A stretch of DNA of 64,000 bases from Roridomyces roridus (Eukaryota; Basidiomycota; Agaricomycetes; Agaricales; Mycenaceae), in NCBI GenBank assembly GCA_029378245.1, contig JARKIF010000102.1, positions 52,780 to 116,779 of the forward strand. The letters run 5' to 3'. The notes beneath the pieces were generated by a model. That model made no database searches. It saw only the letters and a program-made list of their open reading frames with translations, and had not been told where the DNA came from. Positions 11,201 through 18,004 of this stretch are shown one piece after another; within the stretch, counting starts at the first letter, position 1, and each line of letters opens with the position of its first letter. A program made the translations under genes and the position numbers.

Positions 11201-11759
11201 AGAGAGCCAAAACCATGCAAAAAAAACATATGTTGCCCTTCCGGGTGCGATCGTTGACACCCAAGAGACTGTTCCACATGCCGGCGAGATACAAGGCCAG
11301 GAGCAGCGAATTATTCGATAGCTTCACGAGTCGTGTCCCACCGAACACCGAGGACTGTAGACTTTGCTGCAACATCATGAACAGTTCCAAGTCTCCATAG
11401 ACCGAGATCTGTCTCTTGCGCAGGCTTTTCAGCGGCCAGCCCAGCTGCATGCAAGACCTGATCATGGCAACACGACCACTGTCCAACGGAATCTCCTCGA
11501 ACGGGGGATAGTTCCTGCGAGCAATCCCATCATCGTGCATATAGTCAGGGCGCAAGGGAAAGAGCCGATACAATGTGTCGATGCTTGCAACCAGCTCCTG
11601 CTTGTTGAGGTGGTGGACGTATTTGGAAAGGTTGACACGTGATTTGATTACCGAGTCGACCATTTCGTCCACGAAAGGGGTGATGCAAGCCGCTTCCCGA
11701 GCCACATCCACACCGTCCGGATCCGACTTTATCTCGCCGGCGATCATTCCCCGTCGCAT
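2269..11759 (-). CDS. Orphan multi-exon protein with zinc-finger-like C-terminus, interrupted by an intronic retrotransposon
   Basis: Minus-strand coding blocks run from about 11759 to 9350 and resume at 2640-2269 beyond the retrotransposon. The first block holds a globular region (PLKSLRKRQISVYGDLELF, then QLKMTLGFENYNTYDLHDTN). Exons with good splice sites follow: TLDDLINLAKGVIAIEPG, FCQANQGGRELISDK, an S/T/A-rich linker, DPRIIELHQQINSLIRVYK and an acidic linker (EEDEEEQDDDEQDDEDD). The C-terminal part has CPKC...HVDRHLSVSH and, split by the element, FQCPKCPKTP plus NNLRKHF...CKSKTH, both resembling C2H2 fingers. The last block (DPPSKELINAAVLELHENF) ends at 2269, but its frame link to the finger exon is unresolved. 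The start at 11759 is the first ATG of the longest block; an upstream exon is possible. I do not recognise the family. Whether the gene is still expressed across 6.7 kb of intron is unknown. Confidence 0.5.
2663..3137 (-). repeat. 3' LTR of the Tf1-like element
   Basis: 475 bp, the downstream LTR in element orientation, matching 8848-9322. The last 44 codons of Pol and its stop (3004-3006) lie inside this LTR, so U3 doubles as coding sequence. Confidence 0.93.
3004..7239 (-). CDS. Pol polyprotein: protease, RT, RNase H, integrase, chromodomain
   Basis: About 1,410 residues, in the -1 frame relative to Gag; there is no ATG at the start. Residue numbers below count from the TTG at 7236. Domains in order: aspartic protease with LLDNGCTTTCMD at ~193 (DNG where D-S/T-G is usual); RT from ~400 with YLDD at ~546; RNase H from ~690 (EADASDGAVG, TDHKNL); integrase HHCC zinc finger (HH at ~899, CEAC) and DDE core (MDLIGPLP, ISDRDPRY, GQTERMNQEIEKYL) to ~1080; GPY-like GDRRLGPYEVLEKVG at ~1195; chromodomain EYEVEEIL...YLIKWKNYP...TWEPS at ~1257-1305. 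The chromodomain is expected to guide integration to marked chromatin. The last 44 residues are encoded inside the 3' LTR. RT has QDYWKLN where QDYRKLN is usual. Confidence 0.95.
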   Translation of the reverse strand, partial: FLLGRPVKAEPVCPPVSIIHGQYTPLEAVTDSTNNVQNSVPVNYVEKTSLQRSIQEFLVGEVEKPKKIRILQNENRKRNLKNRRMDEENKRWSAFKKAPGTQTSDKNSEKKKGGDAAEAQSSKEEVAPKHTRVPFGLRKKEAAQWLARRAMGETEQRLAQELREFQRQRVHHEMLVAVQLEALDTGKTRSIRALLDNGCTTTCMDRDYAKAEGFELQKLDMPIVARNADGTENTKGKITHYVEMIMSIGPHVERQKFLITGLGKARVFIGYDWLFKHNPEINWRDQTMKFSRCPAECGMTGLESGKGVTREEAVEEGESILLVDFAPVVELRSKATQAQQMAEQASAEKEKLTEDKIPEQYREYVKVFAKESFDSLPEKRPWDHAIELKPGSKAVDCKIYPLSLGEQEKLNEFLEENLKSGWIRPSKSPMASAFFFIKKKDGSLRPVQDYWKLNEMTVKNKYPLPLISELVNKLRGARFFSKLDIRWGYNNVRIKEGDEWKAAFRTNRGLFEPLVMFFGLTNSPATFQTMMNDILRDLINEGHVIVYLDDILIYTDSLEEHRRIVSRVLETLEKNKLFLKPEKCEFEKTEIEYLGVIISHNSMRMDPVKIKGIMEWPMPKNVKQVQAFLGFVNFYRRFVRGFADIARPLTKLTGKVAWSWGPEQEKAINKLKERIAEDVILALPTDDGEYRLEADASDGAVGAVLSQLQEGVWRPVAFMSHGMSDTERNYEIYDKEMLAIMLALDEWRQFLLGARHTFEVLTDHKNLQYFKKPQKINRRQARWIIELSQYDFSLRHRPGALNKQADLLSRRADHDQGKEDNQEVVLLKPEYFRAQEITLEGVEKDLLEEIRAERKRDGSVRSALLKKLPRWEEEDGIVYYNGLIYVPHNTELRNKIIGLHHDPAIVGHPGGNRTQELVERNYWWPKLGNNVSEYVKSCEACQRSRVLRHKQGKLNPHKIAEGPWQIISMDLIGPLPISNGHNAIQVWVDTFSKMIHVEPTTMEITAEGVVRLTRDRVIRYHGVPRKIISDRDPRYVGGFMRELNKILGIEMNPSTAHHPITDGQTERMNQEIEKYLRIFINYHQTDWAEWLSLAEFCYNDKASSATKASPFYLNTGYHPWKGIENAVETRNEAAEEFGTKMKKIRDEATAALEKTQKTMEKSYNLRRRPAPVFKKGDKVWIEATNIQTDRPSKKLGDRRLGPYEVLEKVGASSYRLKLPSTDKSHPVFNEAILTPYTEPPENRREKRPPPKIISGEEEYEVEEILKHRKMGRGFQYLIKWKNYPMGERTWEPSRNLTHAKKLLDKYNREHSIDVRALPTLPAGYWDGECKRFVPKEEFQHYLKKKLFIPDENRFVNIDEDVDPREGVMSRADLFAHVTTPNKPDIHWRRTALKSWEPRLDRIEEEAEEDII
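3138..3151 (-). other. Polypurine tract next to the 3' LTR
   Basis: Sense TAGAGAGGGGGTAA directly abuts the LTR start TGTCACG. The purine run ending in five G is the expected plus-strand primer. The codons overlap the Pol reading frame. Confidence 0.8.
7199..7242 (-). promoter_or_regulatory. -1 ribosomal frameshift signal at the gag-pol junction
   Basis: In gag frame the sense sequence reads AAG GGT TTT TGT TAG. The heptamer G GGT TTT (7242-7236) fits the X XXY YYZ rule. Slipping back one base gives GGG TTT TTG TTA GGG, which enters the pol frame. After a 5-nt spacer (7235-7231) a hairpin can form: GGGC (7230-7227) with GCCC (7202-7199) and CCGG with CCGG. A GC/TGT internal loop separates the stems, and an 11-nt loop closes the hairpin. 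Heptamer, spacer and stem together match the standard signal. Confidence 0.75.
7230..8345 (-). CDS. Gag of the Tf1-like element, with CCHC zinc knuckle
   Basis: 371 codons from the first ATG (8345, MSHHSS). The frame stays open upstream to about 8552, but only a TTG occurs there. The N-terminal 90 residues are rich in Pro, Gln and Ser. A capsid-like region follows, with FDGNDKSKWETWIDSVMTYL and an LLRLMNTRQGTSTLADFLQSF segment typical of Ty3/gypsy Gag. A CCHC knuckle, CYNCGKEGHMKREC, lies at about residues 322-335. Gag forms the particle shell and binds the element RNA. It ends with TGT TAG directly after a slippery site, so Pol is made by -1 frameshifting. Confidence 0.9.
   Translation of the reverse strand: MSHHSSPIPYDQPQAGYSYPPQQIYPSRPPTRSPPRPLPTRPDSQPPAQPGLTELLQALPPRPAPARMTLARLPPPFDGNDKSKWETWIDSVMTYLMAYEHDFGTDHRRIFFVLSLLGDEKSTACPASNWSRNWKAKHFRLDQPRPSFAEFLTELESTFADQNVKETALLRLMNTRQGTSTLADFLQSFELNAEQAGYTPGNVLHDTFLCQALEILVSDQVRKQLYAGGVEIPGTYPGLKSRLMTINGIIERGKLINSRWGAGGGMFWTPAQQQPPPKFPKATTLVPPPRPQGTAPHLATRVTPGNPAPMDVDRTRQAAFKCYNCGKEGHMKRECPEPPKKKFNIRSIKTEDYTQEDLQALASILREKGFC
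8835..8846 (-). other. Primer-binding site, self-priming type
   Basis: One nucleotide inside the 5' LTR the sense strand reads AATAAAAGTCTA. This 12-mer is the exact reverse complement of TAGACTTTTATT inside each LTR (+ strand positions 2751-2762 and 8936-8947), just downstream of the TATA box. That is the geometry of Tf1, whose own mRNA 5' end primes minus-strand synthesis. I saw no obvious tRNA 3'-end complement, but could not test against the tRNA set. Confidence 0.75.
8848..9322 (-). repeat. 5' LTR of the Tf1-like element
   Basis: 475 bp, the upstream LTR in element orientation. It appears identical to 2663-3137. In sense it starts TGTCACGCGC and ends GTCGTGACA. It carries a TATA box (8981-8988) and the predicted transcript start (8946), so U3 is about 9322-8947 and R-U5 about 8946-8848. 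Confidence 0.93.
8981..8988 (-). promoter_or_regulatory. TATA box in the 5' LTR
   Basis: Sense TATAAAAG, 42 nt upstream of the base predicted to be the transcript's 5' end from the self-priming match (8946). Spacing is reasonable for a fungal Pol II start. The same box exists in the 3' LTR at 2796-2803. Confidence 0.65.
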
Positions 11760-11859
11760 GCAGAGGGCATGTAGACGTTCCCTTCACCGCATGCTTCCTA
11801 TCCGCTGTCTCTGCGTCACTCCTAGGGACCTCCTCTTCTATAAAGTCATTTTTCATTGA

Positions 11860-12765
11860 AAAATACCTGGCTCAAGTGGTAGGCTGAGATGATACAGTGT
11901 GCACAATTGCAGGTCACATGTCAGGCCATTTTAGCTTGATGCAAGTCCAAGATGCAGGTCACATGATTTCAAGTTGAGACGCAAGTGGTGAGTTGAGACG
12001 CAACTCCGATACACAGGTCATGTGACTTCCAAGTTAGGTTCTATCAGGAAATTAGGTGATGGAGATAATTCGAAATACCAGATCAATCCGAACGTCAAGG
12101 GGAGGGGAAAAAAATCCAAGTAAAGGGTACCACTCAAAAAATGTGAGGTCCTGGTGGTGTAAGACCCCGCAAGAAGTCGTCAAGAAACCAAGTAGTGTCG
12201 CACAGGTGAGTGGATGAGTTGTTGGATTCAAGAAACTTGTCTACTCTACGAAAACTACTCTAGATTATATACTAAATGCTGTACTGTAATGTAACCGAAA
12301 CGAGAACAAGGAACAACTACGCGTCTGCTCAGGCCGATGACACACGTCATCTCGGCAAGCTGCGGATAAGCCGCGGAAGCGGCTTGTACGCGTAACTCTG
12401 AACGCGTCACTTCCGGCCGGCCATCAACGGATCAAACCGTGCCGAAGGTTCAACCCTTACACTTTCTCTAACAATTCTCTAAGGTGACCCGTCGGTCTAT
12501 TTTTCCTTTGTGCTCCTTGGTTAAAATTCACAGACGGGTTGCCTTCAAGAAACGTCCCTTAACTGCACGCTTCTTTGGCTTTTGCCCGCAGTGTGTTCTG
12601 TACATTGTACAGGACTCAGCGGGCACATCCCCTGGTACATCTCGCAGTTAGCTAAGAGTCTAAGACTCACAGAGTTGGCAAGTAGAGTCAGTGGTAATGA
12701 ATTTCACAGCGGGTAGAGGCATCTAATGGTTCTTAGTAGACTGGCAACGGCAGAGTAGTAATGGC
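11860..12765. other. Intergenic, repeat-like, no gene seen
   Basis: No frame above chance. About 11950-12030 contains the direct repeat gttgagacgcaa (twice) between the inverted pair gtcacatga and tcatgtgac. About 12240-12480 has an AT-rich patch followed by a CG-rich patch (ccgcggaagcggc). Both could be decayed transposon pieces; no ends could be defined. Confidence 0.4.
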
Positions 12766-13530
12766 CGTCATCATCAAAAACTTCCGAATCCTCTTCTTCC
12801 GACACCTCCTCATCTTGCTCGTACTCGCTTTTGTCGCGGGGTTTCTATGAGGCAGGAAGCGGGATTCAGCCGCAGTGAAGGGGCTGGAATGTTGAGCGCC
12901 ATACAGTGTGAATGTTGCCGTGGTGGAGGTCGGAACTTGGAACCAGACAGCATTCCGAGCGCCATAGACGTGGTTCTCAAAGCTGTAGAGCAGAAGCGGG
13001 GTAGGCGGTTAGGTTGGACTTTCAGGTCGAAAGGGTTATGATTGAGTGTCGAGTTCAGTAGTGAGAAGCGTCATCTCGGCTAGCCTTGAAGTTGCTGCAA
13101 CTCGTAGATCTGCTCTTGCTTTACAACGAGAGCCTCCCTGGCGTCGGCGAGTTCCAACCTCCATCTCCGATTTCGCGATCCATATGATGTCAGCTGGTGA
13201 AAAGACGCGGTCGAGGATGTGGTCAAGTTTCACTGAGCACAGTCAATAGACGTCGATGTCGCGTGTTGAAACCTTACTGTGAGTTTCTTCGACTTCAAAC
13301 TGCACAGGGAGTGAGTAGAGATGAATATTCGGGTGACTGTTACGCTTGGTGTTGCCTAAACAGAGTTTTTCAGAGTAATAGATATATGTGTACAACTCAC
13401 GGGCTCTTCTTAGGCAGGCACCGAGTATGCCCAGCAATCCAAGCAGAAGCCGTGGACTTTGAAAAAGCACTGGACTTGGAATTTGACTGATAGTGTGAAA
13501 ACAATGAATGGACTTTGAGCGCATTTGAAT
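12766..13530 (-). pseudogene. Degenerate tandem copy of the coiled-coil family gene
   Basis: Aligns along its length with the neighbouring gene at 13639-14400 on the same strand. It shares the intron ends (gagttgtacacatat..., ctcactccctgtgcag), the exon start HILDRVF (compare LILDRVL) and the acidic-tail DNA (ttccgacacctcctc-tcttg-tcgtactcgct, 12797-12830). The coiled-coil exon is broken by frame shifts and stops after RREALVVKQEQIYELQQL, and the downstream frame does not return to the acidic tail. A tandem duplicate that has lost coding capacity is the simplest reading. Confidence 0.6.
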
Positions 13531-13638
13531 TTGTACAGTTCACCGCATACTAATACATACTGCCCTCTGCAGTGCCCTGATTCTCTCCCAAGTGCTCGCG
13601 CATTGCGCAATTCGAGGATCCGGGCGTTGATAAGATCT

Positions 13639-14400
13639 TCACTGGGCGAATCGCTCCCCGTCCTCGTTTTCCATCTCGCTGACATTTTCATCGGAGGACT
13701 CCTCTTCCTCCTCTTCTTCCGACACCTCCTCGTCTTGTTCGTACTCGCTTTCGTCGTCGGTCGGAAGCCAGGTGGATGGACAGACGGAGGACGGATTAGC
13801 GTTGAGCTTGGTGACGAGTTCAGTATTGAGAAGTATCATCCGAGCCAATCGTTCCTCCAACTTGAAGATCTGTTCTTGTTGGAAAACGAGAGCCTCCCTA
13901 GCATCGGCGAGGTCTCTCTCGAGTTGTGCAGTGCGTGTGATGTCAGCCGCTGCCAAGACGCGATCAAGTATAAGGTGTAGCTGGTGACTAGCACCGTGAA
14001 AGTCAGTGAACGTCGATGTACGCGGGTGGAGACCTTACTCGGACATTCGTGCCAGTCTGGACCTGGGACTGCACAGGGAGTGAGCAGAGACGGACGTATG
14101 CGACTGGATCTTACCCTTTCAGTTTCCTGACCAGAGTTATTGAGAGAATAATGCTGTATGCGCGCAACTCACGGCTCATTGTCATCGCTGTCATCAACAG
14201 CCTTCTTGATCTTGTTGGGCGCGCTGGAGACAGATTCGGCGGTGAATATCGAGACAGACGCATCAAACGTACGCGTTTTTCCCAAGTGTTTCATCCTCCA
14301 TAGCCGTCGCGTCTTTGCTGACCATGACTTTCTTTTCCGGCGCCCTAGGAAGAGTCAGTGGACATCGGGATGGGTCTTGTATCGACACGTACAGTGACAT
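13639..14400 (-). CDS. Acidic coiled-coil protein, orphan family
   Basis: Six exons join in frame. ATG at 14400 gives an 8-nt first exon (ATGTCACT). A gtacgt intron is followed by GAPEKKVMVSKD-like sequence, then NKIKKAVDDSDDNEP, KLKG, PRSRLARMSD, and a last exon from HQLHLILDRVLAAADIT to the stop at 13639. The product is about 170 residues: a basic N-terminus, a coiled coil (LERDLADAREALVFQQEQIF), and a strongly acidic tail (DDESEYEQDEEVSEEEEEEE). All introns are 46-50 nt with gt/ag ends. A second frame just past the stop encodes SPSEDLINARILELRNA, which resembles the tail of the interrupted gene (PPSKELINAAVLELHENF), so the 3' end may be spliced differently. Basic head plus acidic coil would suit a nuclear protein, but that is a guess. 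Confidence 0.6.
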
Positions 14401-14619
14401 GTATAAGGATGTAGGGCCGACAAGCGGCAAGGCCCGCTACCGGGGTTTCTTTGGCTGTTCACTTCCATCCTGGTGGTTCGCATTACAATGTTTGCACACG
14501 CGAACGAGGAGGAAAAACCAAGTATGTTACAATGATAGTAATGAACAAGTGGCGGGGCGTTAGTAAATACAAAAACCCCGTTAAAAGGAGTTAGACGAGG
14601 CATTCTGATTCTGACGCAT

Positions 14620-15500
14620 TCAAGCCTCAAGCAGGCGGCGCTCGTCCGTGCGACGCTTCGGGACGCACTCCCTCGCGCCTCCCATAATTCTCTTCAAAGG
14701 AATTTGAATGCCCAGAGCACTAGCTGAGCTCACGGTACTGATGAGTATAGCTAAATAGCTGGTGAGATCTGGACACTGGGGGGTCTTCGGTCCCTTAATC
14801 AGGTTTTCCGCCTTCATCTCCTCGGCCGCACCGACCGCCCTCTCCGCAGCCCGCTCCTTCAAGAACTTGGGACAGCTTCCTGTTTGGAGTCGCCGGCACT
14901 CTTTGTCTTCGAGTTTGATTCCTGAGAATGGGCATCTCCGCTTGTTGGAACAAATAAAATAAATGCGGGCAATAGAACTTGATTGCTGGATAGGCTGGAG
15001 CTCTACCTTGACGATGACAAAATCCGGGCATGCAGAGTTGGTCTTCATCTTCATCTTCACATCCAGGAAGTAGAGCTGCGGTCATCGGCGTTCTCAACGA
15101 AGAGCGGGGTGACAAAGCGAGAGCAGCGGACAAAAAGGTTCCAAAACAATCCATTCCCGAGTCCAGCACAGCAATCAGCGAATATATATATACACTGAGC
15201 CAGTATCACGGTAGAGATTGATGGAAAGGGTTGGAAAGACTGGCAGGAGGTTTTCTGGCCAAAGAATGGGTATGGATGGACGGGGTTCAGCGAACCGAAA
15301 GGTTGCAGGCGTCGACACTTACCTGGTCCTCGGAGCTCGGCAACCTCGCGAAGACCTCGCTGTTAGGTAGTTCTTGCACCGATCTCCCGCGTTCTGTGAG
15401 AGGGTCAGCGGTCAGAATATTGTCAAAGCAAATAGCCATACCACAGATCTAAGCCGTGACCGCCCGAGGTCGAGACTCCAACGCAAAGGTTGCCAAGTGA
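14620..15500 (-). CDS. Hypothetical small basic protein, multi-exon
   Basis: The best supported part is two exons: one ending SACPDFVIVK (about 15000), a 66-nt intron (gtagag...aacaag), then RRCPFSGIKLEDKECRRLQT, a K/A/E-rich segment (PKFLKERAAERAVGAAEEMK) and a stop at 14620. Upstream exons are likely: a block at about 15325-15400 reads ERGRSVQELPNSEVFARLPS and ends in a perfect gtaagt donor. The start codon was not fixed. No known domain is visible. It is codirectional with the coiled-coil family gene downstream. Confidence 0.4.
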
Positions 15501-15699
15501 GGGATGGGAGTGCGGACATATTATGTGTGCACTGCAGGCGTGTTCTCCAATCATTGTGTTAGACAGCCTAGCATGAGAGTCAAGGAGCGACGGAGAACAA
15601 AAGATGCAAAACGCACTTGCATTGGCCCTGAGCAATTGTCTGCCAGGGAGCAGGCCACGGCTCACGGCATAATGATTCTTCGTCGTCTTTAGGTTGGAT

Positions 15700-18004
15700 A
15701 GCCCGAGCTGTATGCCGCCGTACTATGTCAGATCTGCCATCTCACGCACGCGCCTCAACGATTCCGCTGTCTTGGCCATCCCTCGATAACATGTGCGGCC
15801 TCGTCTTGCCCCTTGGACCAGAGTTGCAGCCTGACACGGCGAGCATGTGCCAGAGAGCTGAAGGATGTCTTCTTTTCAACGTCGGATTCGCAAGAAGGTA
15901 TCCCAGTTGTTGATCTCAAGTCCACTGGGCGACGAGCGAGACTCGGAGCGATCGATTGGATTCAAACTGCAAAGCAATACCTAGTTATATGAGGAGACAG
16001 AAAGGCCACGGTGGCGGAGTGAGGGTTTCCAGCGAAGGCGCGAAGGGCAAGGTCTACACTGAGTCGGAAAAAGTAATGGATCATGCCTGGTTCGAAATTG
16101 TTTGATGCATTGCTTCACAGCCACGCCACTTCTGGGCGATGTTAAGGTCTTCGAAGGAAGCTTACAGTGTCTAGTATATACCCGTAAAATATTGAGTCAC
16201 CTGACCCTCTCCTTGCTGTAGCAGAGCGATCACAAAAATGAAAGTGATCCATTTTAAAATCTGGTTTCTGTCAAATCCGCATGTTTGATCTTTTACCTGG
16301 ACTCAATGCTGCAGGTGCAACTGGAAATAGGACTGGATGATAATTCAATGTCTGTTGAGCAATTCTGGGCCCAAAAATCTGGTCTTAAGTGGGTTGGTTG
16401 TGAAGCCCTTGGTCAATGAAGTCGTGACCACTAACACGGCAAAGGTGCCCATGGCCTGCCAGTAGTCTTTAATCAGAGGTCTCAAGCATGTATAGGGCAA
16501 CTCTTCCAATCCTAAGGAGTGCCCCAATGACACAGGCGAGGTGATTGTCACCACCTCACACCCTATCAGGGTCGAAGAACTTCCACCACCGTTTGGCCAC
16601 GGCTCTTTGGTGGCCTCAATCTTGAAATAGGGCCTTGCACAGTGTGAAAATCCGGCTGAATACAGTAGATGCAGGTCACTGAGTTACACCTAGAGTGTAG
16701 GAAAGGCAACTCATGCAGACGTGCATGGTGGGTGGTTGCCTGATGTTGATTTTTGCATGATCTGTATATACAACCTGAGCAAGGAGCCTCTCAACAGCCC
16801 CGATAAGCCATATTTCTGGGTCTTGATTGATCAGTTGTGCTATTTTGGATCCTATGAGATGCCTAGAAGATGCACAGACTCGACGGTGTGATGGTTGACC
16901 CTATGGGAAAATCCAGCCACAGATCAAAGCTGAAAAACAACACTGTTTGGTCTCGGGGCATATATGTAGCTCTGTTCCTGTACCTGGGAGATTGGATTAA
17001 TGAAGGAGAGTGTCCTAGGCTTCATCCTGGTCAGTTTTGGTACAGCATTGTCATTCAAGACACCTGAAAACAAGTGCCGAACTTTCAACCCAATGTTCAG
17101 CTCGGCAATGAAAATTAAATGGAGGACTCTGCACATTGAATTTCCACTTTTTGAGGTCAACTGAGCTTTTCCAGCATCCATGAGCTCCCACTGACAAATT
17201 ATACCATACAGGTAGGGGGTCCTGGGTACACGGGAGGATTATTTTATCAATTTCTTCATTTGATGTTTCTGAGTCCCTGAGCAGGCCGGAAGTGCACTGA
17301 TTTGGGTCACAGATGGAAGATGGAATAGTGAAGAGGAGCTGTACAACATTTGAGCTAATTTGGGTCAGTCGTTGCAGTGTTTCACGGCAAATAGTGTGGG
17401 TCAACCAAATGCAGAATAACAAACGGATCACATGTTCGCGTTTGACACGCCACTGAAGCCGAACAAAGCTGATTTCGGACTCTGATTTGTACCTGCTAAT
17501 AGTAGCCCTCCTAGTGCTCCTACTACACCCCACAACCAGTTTCCAATGTCCCTCCATCGGGCTTGACAGCGCGTCCAATTTTCAAGATCTGGTGATCCAT
17601 TACTTTTTCCGACTCAGTGTAGGTGGAGAGGAAATGACGATGTTGTTTACGCAAACCATTGTTCGTCAGCAGGTCACAAGACATAAGCCGATCCGTGCCG
17701 AGAAACCGGCATTCCTGCGGCTCCAGCCAAAATGTGCTTGTGACTAAAGCTGCTGACGAAAAGTGTGATTTACCGACTGTGCTGTCAAAAGGTACTCCCT
17801 ATAAGAAACCCTTACCTAACGGTAGCGGGAATTTCGACGAGCAAGCAGTGGTGGTTGTGGTTAAGGAGGGTTGTGTCGATCGGATCTGGTGGCAGTGTGT
17901 TAAGATCATACTCTTTCATCGGCAGATATCTTATGTAGGCCCGGTACAGAGTATTCCATGGAATCAATTTACTAGATGTGCATACACTATACAATATTAC
18001 AGTC
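15700..18004. other. 2.3-kb stretch with no recognisable gene
   Basis: The longest frame is a 175-codon minus-strand ORF (17051-17578) without family resemblance or the codon character of neighbouring genes. The text is richer in A/T than the flanks. No terminal repeats or transposase motifs were found. It separates the repeat-rich left part from the conserved genes on the right. Confidence 0.5.

Noticed and set aside
12240..12480. Copia-type solo LTR
   Set aside because: TATA-like sequence and a boundary-like tgtcgcac were noticed, but no matching end, target duplication or second copy could be found within the window.
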